Source: an uncultured Oscillospiraceae bacterium (GTDB lineage: Bacteria > Bacillota > Clostridia > Oscillospirales > Acutalibacteraceae). Taken from it: a stretch of DNA of 11,647 nucleotides. The translations under genes were made by a program, and so were the position numbers. The DNA is taken from the NCBI GenBank assembly GCA_902461995.1, contig CABQAA010000036.1, positions 1-11,647 of the forward strand, in the 5' to 3' direction. Positions 1 through 6,634 of the stretch are shown piece after piece. A model generated the notes under the pieces. It had not been told where the DNA came from, did no database searches, and worked only from the letters and a program-made list of their open reading frames with translations. Position 1 is the stretch's first letter. Each line of letters starts with the position of its first letter.

Positions 1-62
1 CGCTTTTCTGCGGGTTGGGCGCTGTATTCTGCGCAACGGCCCGGGACGGCGCGGACGGACCG

Positions 63-1664
63 TCAAAGCACGTCCAGCAATTCACTCAGGGAATGGATTT
101 CCTTGACGTTTTCGGGGTGTGTATCCCGGCGCGCGGCGTTGATATAAATCGGATGCATCCCGGCCGCCGCCGCGCCCTCGATATCGTTAACCAGATGATC
201 CCCCACATAGATGCAGCTCCCGCAGGCCACCCCCAGCCGAGACGCCGCCCGGCGGAAGATTTCCGGATCCGGTTTGTGGACCCGCTCGTCCCCTGATACC
301 ATGCACAAATCCACATAGGGGCGCAGCCCGGCTACGTCCAGTTTCCGATTTTGCTGAATGGAGGGCCCGTTGGTAACGATCCCGAGCAGGAACCCCCGGC
401 GGCGCAGGGCGGTCAGGACATCCTTCGCATCGGGGAACAGGGTGGAGCATTCGGGAAAACGGAACTGAAATTCCCGGTATAGGTCCCCTACCTCGGGCGC
501 GTCCATCCAATGCCAGCTTTCCACCAGCGAGGCAAAATAGTCGATATAGTTGACGTACCCTCCGTTGTTCCTCTCCCGCATTTCGACCGCGCGGCGGGCT
601 CTCTCCTCTTCGGGCAGGTTCGAAAAATATTTGGCCATGAAAAAGGCCGTATACTGATCGAAGGCGCGCGGACGGTCCTGCAGAGTATCGTCGAAATCAA
701 ACAGTACCGCCCGGATGCCGGCCGAACTGTCCCCGAGCACCGCCCTGCGGGCCTCCCGCCCGTCCCGCAGGATCTGCCTCTGGAGATCCTCCACCGAATC
801 GAATTTCTGTTCCGGACGGAGAAATTTCACCAGGGAGACCGGCACGTCCTTGCCATACAGATCGCCGCTGAAATCCGCGATCCAGGTTTCCGCCAGGGGT
901 GCGTCGGCGCCCACGGTTGGGCGGACCCCGATATTCGTCACGCCATGCGTCACCCGACCGTCTACCTCGACGCTCGAAGCATACACGCCGAACCGCGGCC
1001 GCACGAAATGCGGCGGCAGGGGCTGGTTGATGGTGGGCGTGCCGAGCAGCCGTCCCAGCTTCTGCCCGCCCACGACGGTAAAGTCCAGAGTAAAGGGACG
1101 GCCGAGCAGCCGTGCCGCTTCCTGCACGTCTCCCTGCTCAATCAAGCGGCGGATGCGGCTGGCGCTGACCGGCTGGCCGGCCACCTCCACGGGAGGAACC
1201 GTCACCGTCTCGATCCCCCGCTCCGCACACAGCCGGGCGAGCAGATCCGCATCCCCGGCCCCTCCTTTACCGAATCGGTAATTGAAGCCGCAGCAGACCC
1301 GTTTCGCATGCAGAGAGGCATCCAGGACCTCCGCAACGAAGGCCTCGGGCGTCATCTCCCGGATTTGCTCAAAATCCGCCAGGATCAGTTCTTCCACCCC
1401 CAGGGATTCGAGCACCCGCGTTTTCTGCGCGGCGGAGGTGAGCTCCCAGGCGCTGTCCTTCGGCAGAGCCCAGGGCGGCTGAGAAAAGGTGAACACCGCC
1501 GCACGGAGCGGACCGGCCGGCGTCTCGATCCCCGTGGCTTTGGAGATCACCGCCCGGTGGCCGAGATGGACGCCGTCGAAAATCCCCAGCGCGACGGCTC
1601 TGGCGGCGGGGGCATCCGTATGTGCGCCGTCTGTATCCGGCTGCCAATGTATCGTTGTCAGCAT
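63..1664 (-). CDS. ribF: RibF (riboflavin kinase/FAD synthetase) fused to a C-terminal HAD-family phosphatase
   Basis: The RibF part should phosphorylate riboflavin to FMN and adenylylate FMN to FAD in the cytoplasm. Residues 1 to about 185 are the FAD synthetase domain: GIFDGVHLGH at 27-36, a GFNYRFGKG loop at 126-134 and VSASRIRRLIEQGD near 166-179. Residues about 186-310 are the riboflavin kinase domain: LGTPTIN at 207-213, GVTNIGVRPT at 241-250, the likely catalytic Glu in AETW at 258-261, and FLRPEQKF. After a linker of about ten residues, 319-533 form a complete HAD-IA phosphatase: D323/D325 in LFDFDDTL, T431 in VTNG, K464 in HKPDPEIF, and D489/D494 in GDHLVND. A normal RibF is about 310 residues, so the HAD part is a true extension. 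It could act on FMN or on the phosphorylated pyrimidine intermediate of riboflavin synthesis, as some HAD enzymes do, but the substrate is inference. The start ATG has AGGAAGG about 10 nt upstream. The gene lies 72 nt after sbcD and is probably co-transcribed with it. No terminator is visible in the 62 bases after it. Confidence 0.93.
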   Translation of the reverse strand: MLTTIHWQPDTDGAHTDAPAARAVALGIFDGVHLGHRAVISKATGIETPAGPLRAAVFTFSQPPWALPKDSAWELTSAAQKTRVLESLGVEELILADFEQIREMTPEAFVAEVLDASLHAKRVCCGFNYRFGKGGAGDADLLARLCAERGIETVTVPPVEVAGQPVSASRIRRLIEQGDVQEAARLLGRPFTLDFTVVGGQKLGRLLGTPTINQPLPPHFVRPRFGVYASSVEVDGRVTHGVTNIGVRPTVGADAPLAETWIADFSGDLYGKDVPVSLVKFLRPEQKFDSVEDLQRQILRDGREARRAVLGDSSAGIRAVLFDFDDTLQDRPRAFDQYTAFFMAKYFSNLPEEERARRAVEMRERNNGGYVNYIDYFASLVESWHWMDAPEVGDLYREFQFRFPECSTLFPDAKDVLTALRRRGFLLGIVTNGPSIQQNRKLDVAGLRPYVDLCMVSGDERVHKPDPEIFRRAASRLGVACGSCIYVGDHLVNDIEGAAAAGMHPIYINAARRDTHPENVKEIHSLSELLDVL

Positions 1665-1736
1665 GAAATGCGTTCCTTCCTTTCTTTGGAGCGAACAAAG
1701 CGCGGAGGGCGAACAGCGGCCGATGCCGGATATGTG

Positions 1737-2885
1737 TCAGTCTCCTCCGCCCCGCAGACGGGTCAGGGTGTCGGTCACTGTCTTATCCTGCCCGGCATCC
1801 AGCTCTTTCCCGCAAACCGACCGGAAAAAGGCGGCAAACAATTCCTCTTCCGATGCCCGTGGCGCGTCCGGAGACGGCGCGGCTCCCGCTTTTCCCGCGG
1901 TATCCTCCGCGGCCGTCTGCACGTGCAGCAGGTTCGGGTACACCCGTCTGAGCCGCGCAGCCGGATCCAGCACGGGATCCCCCGTGAGCACCGCCCACAC
2001 ATAGTCTTCCCGGTTCGGATCGGTTTCTCCCGCGGCCAGCAGATCGGCGAGCGTCCCCTGCAGGCGGCGCAGGTCCCGGGAGGGCCGGAAAGGAACCAGC
2101 TCCACGCCCGCCGTCCCCTTTTCCTCCAGGGTGACGACGGCAAAGCTTTTGTGATGACCGGTTTCGGACAGGGAATATTTCAGCGGGGACCCCGCATACC
2201 GCACCGTATCCCGCCCCATCCTTTGGGGGCCGTGGAGGTGGCCGAGCGCCACATAGTCGAATCCGTCAAACACCGACACGTCCACATTGTCACTGCCGCC
2301 GACCGACGGCGTTTCAGAATCGCAGGCCTCCGGATTTCGGCCGCCCGCGGTGACAAACTGATGCGCCAGCAGCACATGGCGGACGTCCGGATCCGCCGTC
2401 GGGCCGTTGTCCTGGGCGGCCAACACAGCGGCGACAGCCTCCCCCGTATTCGCCGCCTCCATCCCCGCCCGCCTGAGCATGGCTGGGCGGAGAAAGGGCA
2501 GCAGATGAATCCGAACCTCCCCGTGGCGGTCGTGCAGGGAGACGGTCTCCACCCGCCCGTCGAATGCCCCGGCGATATGGATACCCCGGCGGGAAAAAAT
2601 CCGGCTGCCGAAATGCAGGCGTTCGGGCGAATCGTGGTTGCCGGGGATGGCCAGGACGGGAATGGCCGCCCGTTCAAGGGATTCGAGAAAATCGTCGAAC
2701 AGCTCCACCGCCTCGACCGGCGGAACCGATCGGTCGTATACATCCCCGGCCAGGAGAACGCCGTCCACCTTTTTCTCTACGGCATACGCGACGGCCTGCT
2801 CGAGCACCTCCCGCTGCATCGACAGCATCGGGGTCTCCAGAACGCTTTTTCCCAGATGCAGATCACCCAAGTGAAGCAGTTTCAA
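1737..2885 (-). CDS. sbcD: SbcD, nuclease subunit of the SbcCD exonuclease
   Basis: SbcD is the Mre11-type metallophosphoesterase that, with the SbcC ATPase, cuts DNA hairpins and blocked ends. From the chosen start the protein has 382 residues, normal for the family. The metal-binding motifs are all present: GDLH (7-10), GDVYD (47-51), GNHD (82-85), AHQF with H175, and GHLH (215-218). The rest fits the SbcD capping domain. The start is a TTG at 2885, giving MKLLHLGDLH, where SbcD proteins usually begin. It has AAAGGG nine bases upstream and a promoter ending about 37 nt before it. The frame stays open upstream to a TTG at 3026 and contains ATGs at 2933 and 2930, but those ATGs lie inside the -10 box and have no ribosome site. 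sbcC, the usual partner gene, is not next to it: ribF follows instead. Function is confident, start fairly so. Confidence 0.93.
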   Translation of the reverse strand: MKLLHLGDLHLGKSVLETPMLSMQREVLEQAVAYAVEKKVDGVLLAGDVYDRSVPPVEAVELFDDFLESLERAAIPVLAIPGNHDSPERLHFGSRIFSRRGIHIAGAFDGRVETVSLHDRHGEVRIHLLPFLRPAMLRRAGMEAANTGEAVAAVLAAQDNGPTADPDVRHVLLAHQFVTAGGRNPEACDSETPSVGGSDNVDVSVFDGFDYVALGHLHGPQRMGRDTVRYAGSPLKYSLSETGHHKSFAVVTLEEKGTAGVELVPFRPSRDLRRLQGTLADLLAAGETDPNREDYVWAVLTGDPVLDPAARLRRVYPNLLHVQTAAEDTAGKAGAAPSPDAPRASEEELFAAFFRSVCGKELDAGQDKTVTDTLTRLRGGGD

Positions 2886-2928
2886 GCCGTCACGCCCTTT
2901 CCGTCCGGCTGCGGCCGGTTTTGTCAAC

Positions 2929-2957
2929 ATCATACCATCATCCGGCAGCCCACGCAA
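2929..2957 (-). promoter_or_regulatory. Proximal sbcD promoter with extended -10
   Basis: On the minus strand, TTGCGT (2957-2952) is followed after exactly 17 bases by TATGAT (2934-2929). The -10 box is preceded by TGG, which makes the TGn extension of an extended -10. Transcription would begin near 2922 and give a leader of about 37 nt before the TTG start of sbcD. The -35 match is partial, but the -10 is five of six. Confidence 0.55.
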
Positions 2958-3019
2958 CTGCGCGCCGTCAAATCCTGCCGCCAAATTTCCCCTTTTGTCC
3001 GAAAATGCCGGCTGCAGGA

Positions 3020-3048
3020 TTGCCAAATGGCTGTCCGGATGCTATAAT
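3020..3048 (+). promoter_or_regulatory. SigA-type promoter of the Gld-like ABC operon
   Basis: TTGCCA (3020-3025), a 17-base spacer and a perfect TATAAT (3043-3048) form a near-consensus housekeeping promoter on the plus strand. Transcription would start near 3055, leaving a leader of about 155 nt before the ATPase gene. The -10 box overlaps that of a minus-strand promoter (3044-3072), so the two probably compete for RNA polymerase. Confidence 0.7.
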
Positions 3049-3167
3049 AGGGGAGTTTCTCATACCGGACAAGCCGCAAAATCACAAGAAAAACACACAA
3101 GCTTTATAGACTGTTTACAAATCCGTGTGTGCCGTCCGGTACAATATAGGCGTTGAAGACTGTCCGG
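3032..3167. repeat. Recurring TGTCCGG motif in the divergent promoter region
   Basis: TGTCCGG occurs at 3032-3038 (plus), 3065-3071 (minus) and 3161-3167 (plus), with a six-base GTCCGG match at 3134-3139. The first two form a dyad with 26 bases between the arms, centred on the overlapping -10 boxes. One arm sits in the plus promoter's spacer and the other overlaps the minus -35 box. It may be an operator, but the same heptamer also occurs by chance inside genes here, for example near 3891. Confidence 0.25.
3044..3072 (-). promoter_or_regulatory. Distal minus-strand promoter toward sbcD, overlapping the ABC-operon promoter
   Basis: On the minus strand, TTGTCC (3072-3067) is followed after 17 bases by TATTAT (3049-3044). 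The transcript would start near 3037 and run about 150 nt before the sbcD start. It shares five bases of -10 sequence with the plus-strand promoter. The proximal promoter at 2929-2957 may make this one dispensable. Confidence 0.45.
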
Positions 3168-3181
3168 GAACCCCGGGACAG
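3160..3181 (+). promoter_or_regulatory. GC-rich hairpin in the leader of the ABC operon
   Basis: CTGTCC (3160-3165) pairs with GGGACAG (3175-3181), and inner G-C pairs extend the stem across a one-base bulge to a tiny loop. It ends about eight bases before the AAGGAGG ribosome site at 3190-3196. There is no T-run after it, so it is not a terminator. It could stabilise the mRNA or modulate translation. Confidence 0.35.
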
Positions 3182-3208
3182 GACTTTAGAAGGAGGGATC
3201 CGCAGCAT

Positions 3209-4186
3209 ATGATCGAGGTACAAAACCTGACAAAGCGGTATGGAACCCACGTCGCGGTGGACCACATCAGCTTTCAGGTGGACGAGGGAGAAATCCTCGG
3301 ATTTCTGGGGCCGAACGGCGCCGGAAAATCCACGACCATGAATATCCTCACCGGGTATTTGTCCGCCAGCGACGGCACGGTCAAAATCAATGGCTATGAC
3401 ATCCTCGAGCAGCCGAACCAGGCCAAGTCCAGCATCGGGTATCTGCCCGAACAGCCCCCGCTCTATCTGGATATGACGGTGCGGGAGTATCTCGACTTTA
3501 TTTTCGATCTCAAGAAATGCACCCTGAACCGCCGTCAGCATATCGCCGAGATCTGTAAAATGGTCAAGATCGACGAAGTGTACGGCCGCCTGATCAAAAA
3601 CCTCTCCAAGGGCTACCGGCAGCGTGTCGGTTTCGCCCAGGCCCTCATCGGCAATCCGCCCGTGCTCATTCTGGATGAGCCGACCGTCGGACTCGACCCC
3701 AACCAGATCATCGAAATCCGCTCCTTGATCAAGAATCTCGGCAAGCATCACACCGTAATCCTCTCCTCCCACATTCTGCCGGAGATCGAGGCGGTGTGCG
3801 ACCGGATCGTGGTCATCAATAAAGGTGCCATTGTGGCCGACGACACGGCTTCCGATCTCTCCCGGAAATATTCGAGCGATCGCCGCACCCTTGTCCGGGT
3901 GGCGGGCCCTGAAGCGGATGTGCAGGCGCTGCTCGGCCGGGTACCGGGCGTGCAGAACGTCACCCCTCTCGGCGAAAAAGAATCGGGCGTGTTCGAATTT
4001 GCGCTGGATCCCGCCGAAGGTTCCGACTTCCGCCGGGATCTGTTCGATCGCCTCTCGGCCCGCAAATGGCCTCTCATGGGCATGAAATCGATGGAAATGA
4101 CGTTGGAGGAAATCTTCATCGCCCTGACGAGAGAAAATGTGCCGCAGGGTGTTGGAAAATCCAAAAAAGGGGGTAAAAAGAAATGA
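3209..4186 (+). CDS. ABC transporter ATP-binding protein, Gld/ABC-2 type
   Basis: This 325-residue cytoplasmic ATPase should power the permease encoded next to it. All ABC motifs are visible: Walker A GPNGAGKST (34-42), a YLPEQPPLY Q-loop region (78-86), the signature LSKGYRQRV (132-140), Walker B LILDEP (153-158), the D-loop GLDP (161-164) and the switch histidine in LSSH (185-188). After the ATPase core there is an accessory domain (about 225-305), as in ABC-2 exporters of the GldA/NatA kind, and a lysine-rich tail. The ATG at 3209 is chosen because AAGGAGGG lies 11-12 bases before it and MIEVQNLTKRYG is a typical beginning. The frame is open upstream to a GTG at 3125, but that start has no ribosome site. 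The gene overlaps the permease gene by four bases (ATGA). It is first in a four-gene operon; the substrate is unknown. Confidence 0.93.
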   Translation: MIEVQNLTKRYGTHVAVDHISFQVDEGEILGFLGPNGAGKSTTMNILTGYLSASDGTVKINGYDILEQPNQAKSSIGYLPEQPPLYLDMTVREYLDFIFDLKKCTLNRRQHIAEICKMVKIDEVYGRLIKNLSKGYRQRVGFAQALIGNPPVLILDEPTVGLDPNQIIEIRSLIKNLGKHHTVILSSHILPEIEAVCDRIVVINKGAIVADDTASDLSRKYSSDRRTLVRVAGPEADVQALLGRVPGVQNVTPLGEKESGVFEFALDPAEGSDFRRDLFDRLSARKWPLMGMKSMEMTLEEIFIALTRENVPQGVGKSKKGGKKK

Positions 4187-4893
4187 GTGCCGTGTTCAGA
4201 CGGGAATTTAAAACCTATTTTACCTCCCCGATCGGGTATTTCGTGCTGGCCATGATGTTCGGCTTTTCCGGTTATTTTTTCTATTTTTATAATATGGGGT
4301 ATAAGAGCATCGATTTGACGGCGGTGTATTCGAATCTGTTTACCATCGTGCTGCTGCTGGTGCTGCCCATCCTGACCATGCGCCTGATGAGCGACGACAA
4401 GCGGCAGAAAACCGATCAGGCTCTGCTCACCGCTCCGGTGAGCCTGACCGGCATCGTCGTGGGAAAATTCCTCGCGGCGCTGCTGATCTTCGCCATCGGC
4501 ATTTCCATCACCATCGTGTTTGCCATCGTGATCGCCTTCCAGGTCACCCCGGACTGGATGGTCATCATCGGCAACTTCCTGGGCCTCATTCTGCTGGGCG
4601 GCATGGTCATTTCCATCGGCCTGCTCATTTCCTGCCTGACCGAGAGCCAGTTTATCGCGGCCCTGGGCACCTTCGTCATTTCCTTTGGTCTGCTGATGGT
4701 GGACGGCCTGTCCAGCATGTTCCCCTCCAACGAGGCAGTGGCCGCGGTTGTGAATTTTGTCTCGGTGTCCCAGCGCTACAGCGATTTTACCATCGGGGTC
4801 ATCAACTACGACAACGTCCTCTTCTTTCTCAGCATGCAGGCACTGTTCCTGTTCCTAACCGTGCGTGTGCTGGATCGCAAGAGATGGAGCTGA
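4183..4893 (+). CDS. ABC-2 type permease, GldF-like
   Basis: This 236-residue integral membrane protein forms the transport channel for the ATPase upstream. About six hydrophobic segments are visible, near residues 17-37, 50-68, 97-119, 128-150, 155-175 and 210-228. Between the second and third lies the cytoplasmic stretch RLMSDDKRQKTDQALLTAPV, typical of ABC-2/GldF permeases, where this loop contacts the ATPase. The start ATG overlaps the ATPase stop codon as ATGA and has AAGGGGG nine bases upstream, so translation is probably coupled. The length is normal for the small GldF-type permeases, and nothing is truncated. Confidence 0.9.
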   Translation: MSAVFRREFKTYFTSPIGYFVLAMMFGFSGYFFYFYNMGYKSIDLTAVYSNLFTIVLLLVLPILTMRLMSDDKRQKTDQALLTAPVSLTGIVVGKFLAALLIFAIGISITIVFAIVIAFQVTPDWMVIIGNFLGLILLGGMVISIGLLISCLTESQFIAALGTFVISFGLLMVDGLSSMFPSNEAVAAVVNFVSVSQRYSDFTIGVINYDNVLFFLSMQALFLFLTVRVLDRKRWS

Positions 4894-4909
4894 GAGGAGG
4901 ATTCGCGCC

Positions 4910-6634
4910 ATGAATAAAGATAATCTGCCCGAGGAGCAGACCCCCCGGACCGAGGAATCCGCCGCCGAAAACGAGGCGGAGGAGACTGCCGGCGAGGTGT
5001 CCGCGTCCGAGGAGACCACCGAAACCCCGCAGGAAGAGGCCCTCTCTTCCGAGGAAGCCCAGACGGAGCCGGACGAAAACGACGTTGCGGAAGAAGAAGG
5101 CGGCGAAGACGCCCTTCCCAAGACGAAAAAACGCCGTTCCGATTCCCGGAAACTCCGGTTTGGGGCCATGGCCACCGGCCTGAGTGTGATCGTCATCGCG
5201 GCGGTCATCCTGCTCAATGTTGTGGTCGGTATCCTGGCCGACCGCTTCCCCCTCTCCTTTGACCTGACCAAAGACAAAACGTTTTCCCTGAGTGAACAGG
5301 GCATCACCGTAGCCGACAGTGTCAAGCAGGACGTGGAGATCACGGTTTTCGCGGATGAGTCCCTGTTCAGCACCCCGGGCTTCGGAAACGAGCTGGATAC
5401 GATCTTCCGGCAGTTCTACCAGATGGCCCGGGAGTACGGCACCCGTACAGGCGGAAAGGTCAAGGTTTCTTATGTGGATCTGACGGCCAATCCCACCCTG
5501 GAGTCTCAGTACACTCAGTACGGCAATCTCGAGATGGCGGACATTCTGTTCGTGTCGGGGGGACGGCACCAGCTCATCAGCTACACCGACCTGTTCACCC
5601 AATCCCAGAGCTACACCTCCTCCACCGGCTATGCTATCACCTCCCTGGTGGAGCAGAAGTTGGCTTCCTGTATCAACGCCGTGTCGAGCGAAAGCCAGAC
5701 CGTCATCACCCTGCTGACCGGACACGGGGAAGACACCACTGCCATGTCCGAGCTGCAGAAGCTGTACGAGCTCAACGGCTATACCGTGGAGACCGTGGAT
5801 TTCACCACCGCACAGGAAATTAACAAGGACAGCAAAGCAATTGTGCTGGCTGGCCCCACCAAGGATTTCACAGAGGATGAACGCAACCGCCTGCAGGAAT
5901 GGCTTTCGAACGACGGTAACCTGCAGCGCAACCTGCTGCTCTTCTGTTCCTATCGAGTGGCTTCTCTGCCGGTTTTGTACGGCTTTGTCGAGAGCGATTA
6001 CGGCATTCAGGTTACCGGCAACCTGATCCAGGAAACTGATCAGAGCAATATGTCCATCATCGGATACAACGTCGTACCCCTGAGTTCTATTCAGAGCAGC
6101 GACCTGACCACCGACGGGGCGGGCAAAAGGGTGATTTTCCCGAACTCCCTGCAGCTGGTCACCACCAAGGACAGCGATTCCACCAAGAGCAATCCCACCA
6201 ATGTGCCTCTGATTACCTACAGCAACACCGCCAAGCTCTATAAGCTGGCCGACCTTCTGGAGGAAAACGAGGAAAGCGAAGCCTTCGACGCCGACAGTTA
6301 TCCCGTCACCGCTATGGCTTACGCCGAAAAGCAGGGGATCGTCAACGGTACCGAATCGGTCAGCAGCCATGTGATCGTCTGCGGTAGCCTCCAGATGACC
6401 TATTACCTGTCCATGAACAACTACTACAATGAGAATCTACTCATCGAGCCGATGAACACTGTTACCGGTAACACCAACGCGGTCGTAATCTCGGGCAAAG
6501 CGATCAACTCGGAGATGCTGGACTTCAGCTCCGCCACCACCCAAGTTGTGGGCCTGGGCCTCTTCACCATCGGCATTCCGGCCGTCACCCTGATTATCTG
6601 CCTGCTGGTGTTCCTGAAGAGGAGGCATTTATGA
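4910..6634 (+). CDS. GldG-like ABC auxiliary protein, membrane-anchored, with acidic N-terminal tail
   Basis: This 574-residue protein belongs to the GldG/ABC_transp_aux type found beside GldA/GldF-like transporters. Residues 1-70 are extremely acidic (22 Glu and 4 Asp), followed by a basic patch (KTKKRRSDSRK, 71-81) and a membrane helix at about 87-110. That order places the acidic tail in the cytoplasm. The outer domain begins with LTKDKTFSLSEQ (119-130), a hallmark of the family. It continues with TLLTGHGE (268-274 region) and a VLAGPTKDFTEDERNRLQEWL-like segment (about 312-332). A second hydrophobic helix ends the protein (about 550-570, then KRRHL), so both ends face the cytoplasm. The ATG at 4910 has AGGAGG nine bases before it, 16 nt after the permease stop. 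The role is inferred: an extracytoplasmic subunit working with the transporter. The substrate is unknown. Confidence 0.85.
   Translation: MNKDNLPEEQTPRTEESAAENEAEETAGEVSASEETTETPQEEALSSEEAQTEPDENDVAEEEGGEDALPKTKKRRSDSRKLRFGAMATGLSVIVIAAVILLNVVVGILADRFPLSFDLTKDKTFSLSEQGITVADSVKQDVEITVFADESLFSTPGFGNELDTIFRQFYQMAREYGTRTGGKVKVSYVDLTANPTLESQYTQYGNLEMADILFVSGGRHQLISYTDLFTQSQSYTSSTGYAITSLVEQKLASCINAVSSESQTVITLLTGHGEDTTAMSELQKLYELNGYTVETVDFTTAQEINKDSKAIVLAGPTKDFTEDERNRLQEWLSNDGNLQRNLLLFCSYRVASLPVLYGFVESDYGIQVTGNLIQETDQSNMSIIGYNVVPLSSIQSSDLTTDGAGKRVIFPNSLQLVTTKDSDSTKSNPTNVPLITYSNTAKLYKLADLLEENEESEAFDADSYPVTAMAYAEKQGIVNGTESVSSHVIVCGSLQMTYYLSMNNYYNENLLIEPMNTVTGNTNAVVISGKAINSEMLDFSSATTQVVGLGLFTIGIPAVTLIICLLVFLKRRHL

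Noticed and set aside
1041..1113. Direct repeat GCCGAGCAGCCGT, 60 bases apart, within ribF
   Set aside because: It encodes two similar RLLG-x-P segments at the border of the RibF domains, both expected from the family. It is not a mobile or regulatory repeat.
510..3047. An 845-codon open frame on the plus strand across sbcD and ribF
   Set aside because: It lies antisense to two genes with all family motifs intact, its translation is low-complexity Arg/Pro/His-rich, and it has no ribosome site. It is a by-product of GC-rich codon use.
3125..3208. Upstream GTG start extending the ATPase by 28 residues
   Set aside because: It has no ribosome site, and the extension is unlike the family, while a strong site precedes the ATG at 3209.
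4160..4183. A-rich and G-rich run at the end of the ATPase gene as a frameshift site fusing ATPase and permease
   Set aside because: The permease frame is at -1, but the run does not form a proper X-XXY-YYZ slippery heptamer in the ATPase frame, and no downstream structure is evident. The ATGA overlap with a ribosome site explains the junction.
4829..6370. A 513-codon open frame on the minus strand under the GldG-like gene
   Set aside because: It is antisense to a well-supported gene, with a Gly/Leu-rich translation resembling no family and no start signal.
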